Of a DNA stretch of 64,000 bases, positions 7,545 to 16,268 are shown one piece after another. Origin of the DNA: an uncultured Flaviramulus sp. Its GTDB lineage: Bacteria; Bacteroidota; Bacteroidia; Flavobacteriales; Flavobacteriaceae. The translations under genes were made by a program, and so were the position numbers. The notes beneath the pieces are model-generated. The model saw nothing but the letters and a program-made list of their open reading frames with translations, did not search any database and was not told the DNA's origin. The stretch is taken from contig CANLXL010000007.1 in assembly GCA_947495125.1 (NCBI GenBank), positions 186,001 to 250,000 of the forward strand, read 5' to 3'. Position 1 is the stretch's first letter; every line of letters begins with the position of its first letter.

Positions 7545-8969
7545 ATGATAAGCATTTTAATAATACTTTATATAATTACTTCGGGGTTAGCCTTTTTAGG
7601 TGTTATATTTTATGGAGCTAGACCAAGTCGTTCATTAAGTTGGCTTTTTACAATTATTTTCATGCCTTTTATTGGCGTTATATTTTATCTGTTGTTTGGG
7701 ATTAACAGAAGGAAAATAAAATTCTTTAAACTAAAACAAACCTATAAACGTAGATTGTATGATAGCCAACATCATAAATCTAATAACCATAGGCCTTTTG
7801 AAAAATTTGTTTCAAATAAAAAGGATAAACTAGCAACGCTATTATCTAACAATAATAAATACTTGCCTTATGATGGAAATCATGTAGAAGTTCTTCAAGA
7901 TGGAACATCTACGTTTTCGTCCATTTTTAAGGCCATTAAAAACGCTAAGAATTTTATTCACATTCAATATTACATTTTAGAAGAGGGTGAATTAATGGAT
8001 GAACTATTTTCTTTATTTAAAGAAAAAATAGAACAGGGTGTAGAAATACGAATGATGTATGATGCGATTGGAAGTTTTGATTGGAAACGAAAATCTATTA
8101 AACGTTTTAAAAGTATTGGCATAACTATATGTACGTCTATGCCAATGCGTTTTGGAAGTTTTATTTTCTCATTTAACTATCGTAACCATAGAAAAATCGT
8201 AATTATTGATGGGGTTATAGGGTTTACTGGAGGTTTTAATTTAACAGATAAGTATATTAAATCTATTTCTAAGATGGGTATTTGGGAAGATACCCACCTT
8301 AAAATTGAAGGACCATCTGTTGAAAGTCTGCATAAAGTGTTTATAAAAGATTATTATTTTGCAAGTAAAGAAGATATTTTACTTGATAGTAAATATTTAC
8401 CTAAACAAGAAATTCATGGGGACAGTATTGTTCAAATTGTTGCTAGTGGTCCAGATTCAGATTATGCGGCAATCATGCAACAATATATAATGCTTATAAA
8501 TCTTGCTCATGATTTTATTTGTATTGCCAATCCGTATTTCATTCCCAGCTCTCAAGTTTTAACAGCTCTTAAAATAGCAGCGTTAAGTGGTGTTCGTGTG
8601 CAAATATTATTACCTGAGCAGTCTGATTCTGTGACAGCCAGATACAGTATGCGTTCTTATTTTGAAGAAATTATGCAAGCAGGTGTTCAAATTTATTTAA
8701 AAAAGGATAATTTTTTGCATAGTAAGTTAGTATTTATAGATGGTGAAATACTCTCAGTAGGTTCTGGAAATTTTGATAACCGGAGTTTTGACCATAACTT
8801 CGAAACAAACGCACTTATTTATGATAGTAATCTTGCAAGAGAAGTACATCAAGTATTCACAGATGACTGCGAGGCAAGTGTAAGACTTGAATTTGACCAA
8901 TTTATAAAACGACCTGTACAGGATAAATTTTTTGAGAGAATAGCTCGTTTTTTAAGTCCATTACTTTAA
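7545..8969 (+). CDS. cls: Cardiolipin synthase (phospholipase D family)
   Basis: 474 residues. Two N-terminal transmembrane segments (about 2-24 and 32-52), then two PLD domains with HKD motifs: HRKIVIIDG starting at residue 215 and HSKLVFIDG starting at residue 392, each followed by the GFTGGFN or GSGNFDNRS box. This is the full ClsA-type architecture. It makes cardiolipin from phosphatidylglycerol in the inner membrane. Followed after 21 bp by a cation/proton antiporter, probably co-transcribed. Cardiolipin content is a known response to osmotic and membrane stress, matching the island theme. Confidence 0.93.
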   Translation: MISILIILYIITSGLAFLGVIFYGARPSRSLSWLFTIIFMPFIGVIFYLLFGINRRKIKFFKLKQTYKRRLYDSQHHKSNNHRPFEKFVSNKKDKLATLLSNNNKYLPYDGNHVEVLQDGTSTFSSIFKAIKNAKNFIHIQYYILEEGELMDELFSLFKEKIEQGVEIRMMYDAIGSFDWKRKSIKRFKSIGITICTSMPMRFGSFIFSFNYRNHRKIVIIDGVIGFTGGFNLTDKYIKSISKMGIWEDTHLKIEGPSVESLHKVFIKDYYFASKEDILLDSKYLPKQEIHGDSIVQIVASGPDSDYAAIMQQYIMLINLAHDFICIANPYFIPSSQVLTALKIAALSGVRVQILLPEQSDSVTARYSMRSYFEEIMQAGVQIYLKKDNFLHSKLVFIDGEILSVGSGNFDNRSFDHNFETNALIYDSNLAREVHQVFTDDCEASVRLEFDQFIKRPVQDKFFERIARFLSPLL

Positions 8970-8990
8970 ATAGAAATTAAAATATTTTAT

Positions 8991-10295
8991 ATGGAAATTT
9001 TAACCCCCTATAATGTCATTATCATTTTCTCAATAACAATTATTCTATCTTTTTTCTTTGATAAAATATCTAAATGCACGAACATACCTTCTGTGTTAAT
9101 GCTTATCCTTTTGGGTGTGGGAGCACAGTACACTTTAAAATATTTTACTATCGATTTGCCTGATATTTTTCCAATATTAGAAATTCTTGGAATTATAGGA
9201 CTTATAATGATAGTATTAGAGGCGGCATTAGAATTGGAGTTAAAGAGAGACAAACTAAAACCCATATTAAAATCACTTTTAATAGCATTAATAGGTTTGA
9301 TAGTAACAACAGCAGCTACTACTGGAATTTTATATCAATTTATTCCAGAAATGACTTATAAATCTGCTTGGTTATATGCAACTTCTTTGTCTATTTTATC
9401 AAGTGCCATCATAATACCTAGTGTTACAGGGTTGAATGATATTAAGAAAGAATTTCATATTTATGAGAGCACATTTTCGGATATTCTTGGAATAATTATG
9501 TTCTATTTTTTAATAGAGTTATTTTCAAGTAAAGGAGGTGGTGTTATTGCTGAATATTCAGTGAGCCTTATTCTTACTATTGTTGTATCTGTTATAATCA
9601 GTTATGCCATTATATTAGTTTTTCAACGAATAGAAAGACAAGTAAAGTTATTTCTTTTAATTGCAGTACTCTTATTATTTTATGCCATAGGGAAGAAATT
9701 ACATTTGTCGTCTTTAATTATGATTTTGATTTTTGGATTAGTTATAGCAAATATGAAGCTCTTTTTTACTGGGAAAATGAAAAAATATTTACATTACGAA
9801 AAAGCAGACGATATATTACATGAACTTCATATGGTGACAGCCGAAACAGCTTTTGTAGTTCGTACATTATTCTTTGTGGCTTTTGGTTTAACCATGTTAG
9901 TAACGTCTTTGTTAAATATAAAAGTAGCCCTTATAAGCTCATTAATTATAGTTGTTACTTATCTCATACGATTCGTAATTTTACGTCTGTTTGTTGGGAA
10001 AGATATTTTACCTCAGTTATTTATTGGGCCCAGAGGATTAATAACAGTTCTGTTATTTTATGCAATTCCTAAAGAATTTCAAATAGCGTCGTTTGAGCCT
10101 GGTATTCTGTTTTTTGTTATTATTGGAACAAGTATTATTATGACTATCGTTTTAATATATAATAATAGAAAAACTTCAGAAACAGAAAATACTAATACTT
10201 TAGAAAATGATAAAGATTTTGAATTTGAAGATATTATGGAACAACGTTGTAAAAAGCCAGTAACGAAAGATATTGATGAGTTAGATTCAAATTAA
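8991..10295 (+). CDS. Cation/proton antiporter (CPA1-type Na+/H+ exchanger family)
   Basis: 434 residues with about 12 transmembrane segments and a ~40-residue acidic cytoplasmic tail. Features of the exchanger fold include LEAALELELKRDKLKP after segment 3, SSAIIIPSV and the segment around YESTFSDILGIIMF, where family members carry the ion-binding acid. FIGPRGLITVLLFYAIP is the GPRG loop typical of NhaP/CPA1 proteins. Probably exports Na+ or K+ in exchange for H+. Likely co-transcribed with cls; a bidirectional terminator follows. Confidence 0.85.
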   Translation: MEILTPYNVIIIFSITIILSFFFDKISKCTNIPSVLMLILLGVGAQYTLKYFTIDLPDIFPILEILGIIGLIMIVLEAALELELKRDKLKPILKSLLIALIGLIVTTAATTGILYQFIPEMTYKSAWLYATSLSILSSAIIIPSVTGLNDIKKEFHIYESTFSDILGIIMFYFLIELFSSKGGGVIAEYSVSLILTIVVSVIISYAIILVFQRIERQVKLFLLIAVLLLFYAIGKKLHLSSLIMILIFGLVIANMKLFFTGKMKKYLHYEKADDILHELHMVTAETAFVVRTLFFVAFGLTMLVTSLLNIKVALISSLIIVVTYLIRFVILRLFVGKDILPQLFIGPRGLITVLLFYAIPKEFQIASFEPGILFFVIIGTSIIMTIVLIYNNRKTSETENTNTLENDKDFEFEDIMEQRCKKPVTKDIDELDSN

Positions 10296-10320
10296 ATGAA
10301 TAATCATTTAGTATAAAACA

Positions 10321-10354
10321 AAAAAGGTTAACTTATTTTTAAGCTAACCTTTTT
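10321..10354. terminator. Bidirectional terminator between convergent units
   Basis: AAAAAGGTTA (10321-10330) and TAACCTTTTT (10345-10354) form a perfect 10-bp stem with T-runs on both strands, between the antiporter and the minus-strand DUF3185-like gene. Confidence 0.8.
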
Positions 10355-10371
10355 ATTGTTTCAGAACAAAT

Positions 10372-10575
10372 TTAAACTTTCTTTCTAGCCATTAAGCTTA
10401 CTAATAAAGAAGCTAAACCTAAACCGATAATGATATATGCATTCATGTTATATTGAGCTTGCATGTCAAGTGAGCGAATATTTATAGAAGCTTCTATTGC
10501 AATCAGCATATTAATGCCATAAAAGGATAGCGCAATTCCGACGACAATTAAAATAAATTTTATATGTTTATTCAT
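10372..10575 (-). CDS. Small two-helix membrane protein (DUF3185-like)
   Basis: 67 residues: a hydrophobic segment at about 6-27 (ILIVVGIALSFYGINMLIA), a polar loop, a second segment at about 47-63 (YIIIGLGLASLLVSLMA), and a basic end. Layout and size suggest DUF3185, but without a search this is tentative. It lies 54 bp downstream of the outer-membrane protein gene on the same strand with no terminator between, so it is probably in the same AraC-regulated transcript. Confidence 0.65.
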   Translation of the reverse strand: MNKHIKFILIVVGIALSFYGINMLIAIEASINIRSLDMQAQYNMNAYIIIGLGLASLLVSLMARKKV

Positions 10576-10629
10576 AATATACAGTTTTCAGTTAATATCT
10601 GTTTATAGTAATATATTATTCAGACGCTA

Positions 10630-11097
10630 TTAAAATTGGTATTTAATTCCTAAGGCGATATCAAAATCAACATTATCAGAGAACTCATCGTTAAAACCAA
10701 GTTCAGGTCTAAAATCTAATGATAAAAGAAGCGGAATATCAAAATTATATTCAATACCTATATCTCCAGCAGCAAATAGAAATGTTCCGTCTGTCAGACC
10801 AGCATCAAAAGACCCAACGCCTCCACCAGCACCAACATACCAATTAAAACTACCATCCAAAGGAAAAACCCATTGATATAATGTAGTAAGTTTAAAAGCT
10901 TCAACATTATTGCTGTCTCTCCAACCCAAATCGAATTCTAATCGGTTATTCTCTTTTAAATACCTTTGGTATGTAATTTCCCCTCCAAATCCGTTATTAT
11001 CACCAATTCTCAGACCTAAAGCATTTTTGGAAATGTCTTGTGCGTTTATTGAAAAGCTTATTAATACTAATGTTACTAACATTGTTAATGTTTTCAT
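10630..11097 (-). CDS. Small outer-membrane beta-barrel protein, predicted regulon member
   Basis: 155 residues with signal peptide MKTLTMLVTLVLISFSINA, then alternating aromatic/polar strands (NGFGGEITYQRYL, NRLEFDLGWR, SFNWYVGAGGGVGSF, DIALGIKYQF) ending in a C-terminal Phe, as in eight-stranded barrels such as OmpX/W-like proteins. The ligand is unknown. Its promoter carries the paired GAG half-sites and -7 box (11121-11176), so control by the island AraC-family protein is inferred. Confidence 0.75.
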   Translation of the reverse strand: MKTLTMLVTLVLISFSINAQDISKNALGLRIGDNNGFGGEITYQRYLKENNRLEFDLGWRDSNNVEAFKLTTLYQWVFPLDGSFNWYVGAGGGVGSFDAGLTDGTFLFAAGDIGIEYNFDIPLLLSLDFRPELGFNDEFSDNVDFDIALGIKYQF

Positions 11098-11120
11098 TTT
11101 ATATATTTTATTATTTGATG

Positions 11121-11176
11121 CAAAATTACCTTAAATGTAAAGTTTGAGTTAACTCATTTAATACAAGTCTTTGCTG
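11121..11176 (-). promoter_or_regulatory. Predicted AraC-type operator and promoter of the outer-membrane protein
   Basis: On the minus strand: CAGCAAAGAC begins at 11176, GAGTTAACTC begins at 11155 (21 bp on), and TAATTTTG begins at 11128 (27 bp on), 24 bp before the ATG at 11097. Confidence 0.6.
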
Positions 11177-11324
11177 ATATGAAAGTTGATTGATTTGTTG
11201 CATATATCTTCATTTAAAACAAGTTCTAGAATTTCTTTAAAACTGGGCTCGGGTTTGTAAGTTATTCTTTCAATAGCTGATAATTCGTTTAAAAATCAAT
11301 AATTAAAACATGTTTAACCCATAT

Positions 11325-11380
11325 GAGTTAAGATCAATTTGATAAGAGTAAAACAAGTATCTGCTTTCAATATAAATTTG
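11325..11380 (+). promoter_or_regulatory. Predicted AraC-type operator and promoter of mscS
   Basis: GAGTTAAGATC (11325) and GAGTAAAACAA (11346) are 21 bp apart, and TAAATTTG (11373-11380) starts 27 bp after the second. The ATG follows at 11398. Confidence 0.6.
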
Positions 11381-11397
11381 TAAAAAAGAAAAAGGCA

Positions 11398-12258
11398 ATG
11401 AAAACAGAAGTTATTACATCATTTCAAAAAATAGTAGAAAAACTTGAAAGATGGCTAGATACATTAATTAGCAATTTACCAAATATTGCCGTTGCGTCTT
11501 TAGTCCTATTAATCTCTTATTTTATATCAAAATTAATATATAATATAACTTTTAAGATTTCAAGACGACAAATAAAACAAGTTTCCATATCTAAGTTAGT
11601 AGCTAGAGGCGCATCCATTATTATTGTTTTATTAGGATTATTTTTGGCGTTAGGCGCTTTGAATTTGGGGAAAGCATTAACAGGATTGTTAACAGGGGCT
11701 GGAATATCTGGATTAGTTATTGGTTTAGCGCTACAAGGACCATTGTCTAATACTATTTCTGGTATTGTACTATCTTTTAGAAAAAATATTAGAATTGGAG
11801 ATTGGATAGAAACTAATGGGTACTCAGGAGAAGTTATCGATATTAATGTCAATTATTTTATTATTAGAGAAGCAGATAACAATACAGTCATATTACCTAA
11901 TAAAGTCATACTGGAAAATCCATTTAAGAATTATACCTTAACTAGTAAAATGCGTGTTACTATAGAGTGCGGTGTGGGTTATGAATCAGATTTAGAAAAA
12001 GTAGAACGAGTAACAAAAGAAACTATAGCAAAACTTTATAATCAAAAAAATATAGGCAAAGAAGTCGAGTTCTATTACACGGAATTTGGTGATAGCTCAA
12101 TAAACTATATCACACGATTTTGGGTAGATGCAGAAAGTAGTTTAGAGAAACTGCGAGCAAAAAGTATGTGCATTATAGAAATTAAAAAAGCTTACAATAG
12201 AGAAGGCTTTAATATTCCATTTCCTATTAGAACACTACAGTTTGATGATAAATTATAG
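11398..12258 (+). CDS. mscS: Small-conductance mechanosensitive channel, MscS family
   Basis: 286 residues, the size of E. coli MscS. Three hydrophobic N-terminal segments end in the pore helix LTGLLTGAGISGLVIGLALQ (about 95-116), then the beta domain FRKNIRIGDWIE near residue 130 and a C-terminal alpha/beta domain ending IPFPIRTLQFD. It opens under membrane tension to release solutes on hypo-osmotic shock. It is monocistronic and carries the predicted AraC-type promoter at 11325-11380. A second MscS is encoded at 16269. Confidence 0.92.
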   Translation: MKTEVITSFQKIVEKLERWLDTLISNLPNIAVASLVLLISYFISKLIYNITFKISRRQIKQVSISKLVARGASIIIVLLGLFLALGALNLGKALTGLLTGAGISGLVIGLALQGPLSNTISGIVLSFRKNIRIGDWIETNGYSGEVIDINVNYFIIREADNNTVILPNKVILENPFKNYTLTSKMRVTIECGVGYESDLEKVERVTKETIAKLYNQKNIGKEVEFYYTEFGDSSINYITRFWVDAESSLEKLRAKSMCIIEIKKAYNREGFNIPFPIRTLQFDDKL

Positions 12259-12440
12259 TCAAAAATATACAGAAAAGTGTAAGTGTTGCAACATAAAATT
12301 AATTTATAAAAACAATATCTTCCAACTTTTTTGGAAGTCATTATTTTAAAGTAACATATTTAGAACTGCTATTTGAGTCTTTAATATAATATTTGTTTTT
12401 TTCGTTTGTGTTTAGCATTTAGTTTTTCAAATTTTTAATT

Positions 12441-12857
12441 TTATTTATAATCAGGAAAATAACGATCTAGTATTTCTTGAAGTACAGATTCACTTAAAGG
12501 CTTATGTATAAGGTCATTGACTTCAGGAATACTATTTGCTTTTTCTCTGTCTTCAGGGTTTAATGATGTTGTTAGCATAACAACCACGATTCCTCCTTGT
12601 TGGTCTTTGCTAAGTTGAGAGTAAGCTTCTATAAATTCCCAGCCATCCATTGTTGGCATATTTACGTCTAATAAGATAAGTTCAGGCTGTGGATATGTTC
12701 CATTTTCTTTTGATCGTAAATACACTAGCGCTTCTTGTCCACTTTCTAGTGCAACACATTTTTCGGCACATCCAGATTTGTTAACAATAAGCTGATTGAG
12801 ATAATTAGTAGGCATATCATCATCTATAAGTAGAATACAATTTAATTTTCGCTTCAT
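12441..12857 (-). CDS. Stand-alone response-regulator receiver domain protein
   Basis: 138 residues, a single CheY-like receiver and no output domain. The acidic pocket is IDDDMP (residues 11-14), the phospho-acceptor Asp lies in LLDVNMPTMDGWEF (about 63-69), followed by MLTTSL and HKPL with the conserved Lys. It follows the histidine kinase gene by 25 bp on the same strand. It may pass phosphate on or act by protein contact, as in Rcp1-like pairs with phytochrome-type kinases. Confidence 0.9.
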   Translation of the reverse strand: MKRKLNCILLIDDDMPTNYLNQLIVNKSGCAEKCVALESGQEALVYLRSKENGTYPQPELILLDVNMPTMDGWEFIEAYSQLSKDQQGGIVVVMLTTSLNPEDREKANSIPEVNDLIHKPLSESVLQEILDRYFPDYK

Positions 12858-12882
12858 CTATTATTAAGTTTTGTTATATATT

Positions 12883-13908
12883 TTATATCGATTTTGGTAA
12901 TGTAAAGTAAAACGTACTACCCTCATTAGGTTTAGACTGCACCCATAATTCACCTTGATGCAGGTCAACTATTTTTTGACAATGCGCGAGACCAATACCG
13001 GTACCAGCATATTCATGCTTGAGATGTAGACGTTTGAAAATGTCAAATATTTTTTTTTGATGTTTAGATGCTATTCCTATTCCATTGTCCTGAAATGAAA
13101 ACTCCCAATGTTTAGGACCGACCCGTGCGGAAATTTTTACCTGTGGATCATGCCCCTTACGACGAAACTTAATAGCATTAGTAATAAGGTTTTGAAAAAG
13201 TAAACGGATTTCAGTCTCATAACCCTTTATTTTAGGCAGTTTTTCAGTGGTTATTGTGGCATTAGACTCCTTGATAAAAGAATCAAGATCCTTACAAACG
13301 ACCTTTACAATATCATTACATTCGACCACAGATACTTCCTTTGTTTGTCCAATACGATTATAATCTAGGAGGTCTTTTACAAGGGTACTCATTCGAATCG
13401 CCGCTTCTGAAATAAAACTAAGGCTTTTATTTGCTTTTTCGTCAAGTTGACCCTGATACTCTTTGCTAAGCAAGTCGGAAAAACTAATTAAGGTACGAAG
13501 CGGTTCTTGCAAGTCATGGGAGGCTATATAGGTAAACTGCTCCAATTCTTTGTTTTTCTTTTCTAATTGCGAAGTATAAAACTTCATTTTGCTATCAAGG
13601 TTTTTATGCCTTAAAGAAACATAGGTCACTATCCATATTGCTATAATAGAAATAGCTCTGTTTACAAATGCCATCCATGTTGTTTCATAAGAATGTGTTA
13701 CTAAAGGGACAATGATTATAAATATGGAAGTCACTATTGAAAAAAATAAGATATAGCTTTTTTCTTCTCGTATTATTAATGCAATACAACATACATATAA
13801 TACGCCTACGGCAACCCCGAGAGGAATAATTAAGTCGATAACAAATACTAGAGAAGGCGCTAAAAGTCCAATTATTTCATGTTTGTTTAGAGTAGGTTTT
13901 CTTTTCAT
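12883..13908 (-). CDS. Membrane histidine kinase
   Basis: 341 residues. Three to four transmembrane segments (about 12-100) with little periplasmic sequence, a short coiled coil, HisKA with the phospho-acceptor His131 in SHDLQEPLRTLISFSD, then HATPase_c with NLITNAIKF (N box), DNGIGI (G1) and GTGIGLAHCQ (G2). The HDLQEPLR type is common in phytochrome-like and Bacteroidota sensor kinases. The sensor is probably within the membrane. It is paired with the receiver at 12441. No paired GAG half-sites are seen upstream. Confidence 0.92.
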   Translation of the reverse strand: MKRKPTLNKHEIIGLLAPSLVFVIDLIIPLGVAVGVLYVCCIALIIREEKSYILFFSIVTSIFIIIVPLVTHSYETTWMAFVNRAISIIAIWIVTYVSLRHKNLDSKMKFYTSQLEKKNKELEQFTYIASHDLQEPLRTLISFSDLLSKEYQGQLDEKANKSLSFISEAAIRMSTLVKDLLDYNRIGQTKEVSVVECNDIVKVVCKDLDSFIKESNATITTEKLPKIKGYETEIRLLFQNLITNAIKFRRKGHDPQVKISARVGPKHWEFSFQDNGIGIASKHQKKIFDIFKRLHLKHEYAGTGIGLAHCQKIVDLHQGELWVQSKPNEGSTFYFTLPKSI

Positions 13909-14161
13909 AGTGCATAGATTCTGACATAAAAGTATGACAAGTTAATCAAATATAAAAAAATCTCTATAGTTAAACAATCGATGTATTTCTAATTATTATT
14001 AGATAATATAGGGTTAACTTCATATCAAATTCAATCTTTGATCAATTACTTTTTTTAATATTCGGTTGTATAATTATTTAGGAGAATACTTTAATTAAAG
14101 TGAGGAGTTGTAGTTCAAGAAAAAAAAACAATTATATTAGTTATTCAAAATTCCGTCATAC

Positions 14162-15337
14162 ATGATTTCAATATTCTTAGCTAGTCAACCAAGTCCTGTG
14201 ATTTTAAAATTGGCATTAATTATACTAGTTATAATTGCTCTAGGTGTTATACTGCGCTATTTTCGTCAACCTTATATTATAGCTTACATTGTTGCAGGGA
14301 TTTTATTAGGAAAACATGGATTGAATATTATAACGGATGAAGTCATGATCAATCAAATGGGCGAATATGGGTTGATTCTGTTATTGTTTTTCATTGGAAT
14401 GGAAATCAGTCTTCCTAATCTCTTAAAAATGTGGAAGATACCAGCTTTTGGAACTTTGCTACAAATTGTTCTTAGCACACTTGTGGTGTGCGTTCTAGGG
14501 CAGATTTTTGATTGGCAAATGAATAGGGTGATCATAATTGGATTTGTGATAAGTTTTAGTAGCTCTGCTGTTGTTATCAAATTATTACAGGATAATAACG
14601 AAAATAAAACCAAATTAGGGCAAAGTGTGATAAGCATTTTGATTATGCAAGACATTATTTTTGTCCCTATTTTGTTAATAACCAACTATCTTGGTGGAAA
14701 TAGCCCCTCCATTAATGACATTTTTTTACAATTAATAGGTGGGTCACTGATACTGTTGTGCATTCTTTGGGTACTAAAGAAAAAAGAATTCTCTTTACCC
14801 TTCAGCGGACTAATTGAAAAGGATCATGAGCTGCAAGTTTTTCTGGCTTTTATAGCCTGTTTTGGGTTTGCAGCGTTAACCGCTTTTTTTGGTTTATCAG
14901 CGGCTCTTGGTGCTTTTGTAGGAGGATTAATTTTTCATGCAGCCAAATCTTCAAAATGGATACATGAAAGTTTACACTCATTTCGTGTGGTCTTTGTTGC
15001 ATTATTTTTTATTTCTATAGGAATGATGATCGATTTACAATTTTTAGCATCCAATTACAAAATAATAGGCACTCTACTTTTGGCTGTACTCGTTACAAAT
15101 CATTTAATCAATGCATTAATAATTCATTATTTTTCTCGTAATTGGAAAGATAGTTTATATGGCGGAGCGTTGCTTGCTCAAATTGGGGAGTTAAGTTTTG
15201 TTGTGGCCTTAAGTGCATATCAAATTAATGTTATTTCTGAATTTAGCTATCAGCTAACGGTAATAATTATTTCTTTGACCCTATTGATTAGCCCCTTTTG
15301 GATACTAGGAACTAAAAAAATACTTAAACTACGTTAA
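14162..15337 (+). CDS. Cation/proton antiporter, KefB/CPA2 family
   Basis: 391 residues with about 12 transmembrane segments. Diagnostic CPA2 sequences are RQPYIIAYIVAGILLGKHG, LLLFFIGMEISL, SSSAVVIKLLQ and FGLSAALGAFVGGLIF. It lacks the TrkA-N (KTN) domain of full KefB/C, so it is the short form. Likely exchanges K+ or Na+ for H+. The universal stress protein frame begins 67 bp after its stop, so the two may share a transcript. Confidence 0.88.
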   Translation: MISIFLASQPSPVILKLALIILVIIALGVILRYFRQPYIIAYIVAGILLGKHGLNIITDEVMINQMGEYGLILLLFFIGMEISLPNLLKMWKIPAFGTLLQIVLSTLVVCVLGQIFDWQMNRVIIIGFVISFSSSAVVIKLLQDNNENKTKLGQSVISILIMQDIIFVPILLITNYLGGNSPSINDIFLQLIGGSLILLCILWVLKKKEFSLPFSGLIEKDHELQVFLAFIACFGFAALTAFFGLSAALGAFVGGLIFHAAKSSKWIHESLHSFRVVFVALFFISIGMMIDLQFLASNYKIIGTLLLAVLVTNHLINALIIHYFSRNWKDSLYGGALLAQIGELSFVVALSAYQINVISEFSYQLTVIIISLTLLISPFWILGTKKILKLR

Positions 15338-15403
15338 GAGTTCTTTTTATTGAACTAAGAATAAATTATTATCTTGGTATTGTTTTCAATCTTTAAATAA
15401 AAA

Positions 15404-16261
15404 CTGACCATTAAACATGTATTACTCATAGGGAATGTAGATGGAAACTCCATTTCACTTCTACGTTACACAGCTAAGTTCTGTAAAGATTTAGGCCTGC
15501 GCTTCCATGTACTAAAAATTGAAGCTGAAAATGCCCCTGTTTTTATGTCTTCCCCACATTACTATAACAAATTAGGGTTTTTTATAAATAGCCAGGATAA
15601 TTACAAGAAGAAAGAATTGGAAACTTTTGTTTTAAACAATACCAAAGATATTATTGAATCATCATGGGTTTCCACCAAACTGGTTCATGGTAATATCGAA
15701 CAATGTTTAAGTGCTTTTGTAAATGAGCAAAAAATTGATCTCATTATTGCCAGACAGGCTATCTTTAAAAGGTTTAGTACTGAACGCAATGCTGTTTTTA
15801 AACAAATATTTTTAAATATTTCAAACCTCCCCACCTTACTAATACCAGAACATTATTCTTTTCAGCCCATGCATAGATTTGCTTACTTAACAGCGTTTAA
15901 GCAAGATGACTATGCTAACGTCAAATGGTTAACAGACAACTTTCTGAACTCCAAAATAGAAGTTCTTCATTTTTCAAGGGATTCTAAAGAAAACCCTGAG
16001 CAAAGAAGATGGATTAAATATTTAACTAATGAAATGGCAAATAAAAATGTTGTCTTTAATCATAAAGATTTAACAGTTGACGAATTTATAGAGCAAGAAG
16101 CTTCCAATGATTATCCGGATTATGACTGTTTAGTATTGACCACCCATAAAAGAAATTTTTGGCAAAAGTTAATCGACCCAAGTACAATATTAGGGTTTCT
16201 AAATAATATAGAAACACCTGCTTTAGTATTTAAATACACTTCTGACAAATTAAATATTTAA
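15404..16261 (+). CDS. Universal stress protein, two-domain, with non-canonical start
   Basis: The frame from 15404 encodes 285 residues, the size of tandem UspA proteins. The first domain begins TIKHVLLIGNVDGNSISLLR, the beta1-alpha1 region of the fold. The earliest ATG in frame is at 15545, which would delete that region. No ATG, GTG or TTG occurs in the 47 codons before it. CTG at 15404 is the best initiation codon and fits as a one-base change from ATG. It sits among two antiporters and a channel and lies 7 bp before the second mscS. Likely a cytosolic ATP-binding stress protein. Confidence 0.7.
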   Translation: MTIKHVLLIGNVDGNSISLLRYTAKFCKDLGLRFHVLKIEAENAPVFMSSPHYYNKLGFFINSQDNYKKKELETFVLNNTKDIIESSWVSTKLVHGNIEQCLSAFVNEQKIDLIIARQAIFKRFSTERNAVFKQIFLNISNLPTLLIPEHYSFQPMHRFAYLTAFKQDDYANVKWLTDNFLNSKIEVLHFSRDSKENPEQRRWIKYLTNEMANKNVVFNHKDLTVDEFIEQEASNDYPDYDCLVLTTHKRNFWQKLIDPSTILGFLNNIETPALVFKYTSDKLNI

Positions 16262-16268
16262 AAATTAG

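Noticed and set aside
13947-14040. Regulon sites in the gap between the histidine kinase and the KefB-like gene
   Set aside because: TATATTTG and CATATCAAATTC occur, but not with the 21/27-bp half-site geometry.
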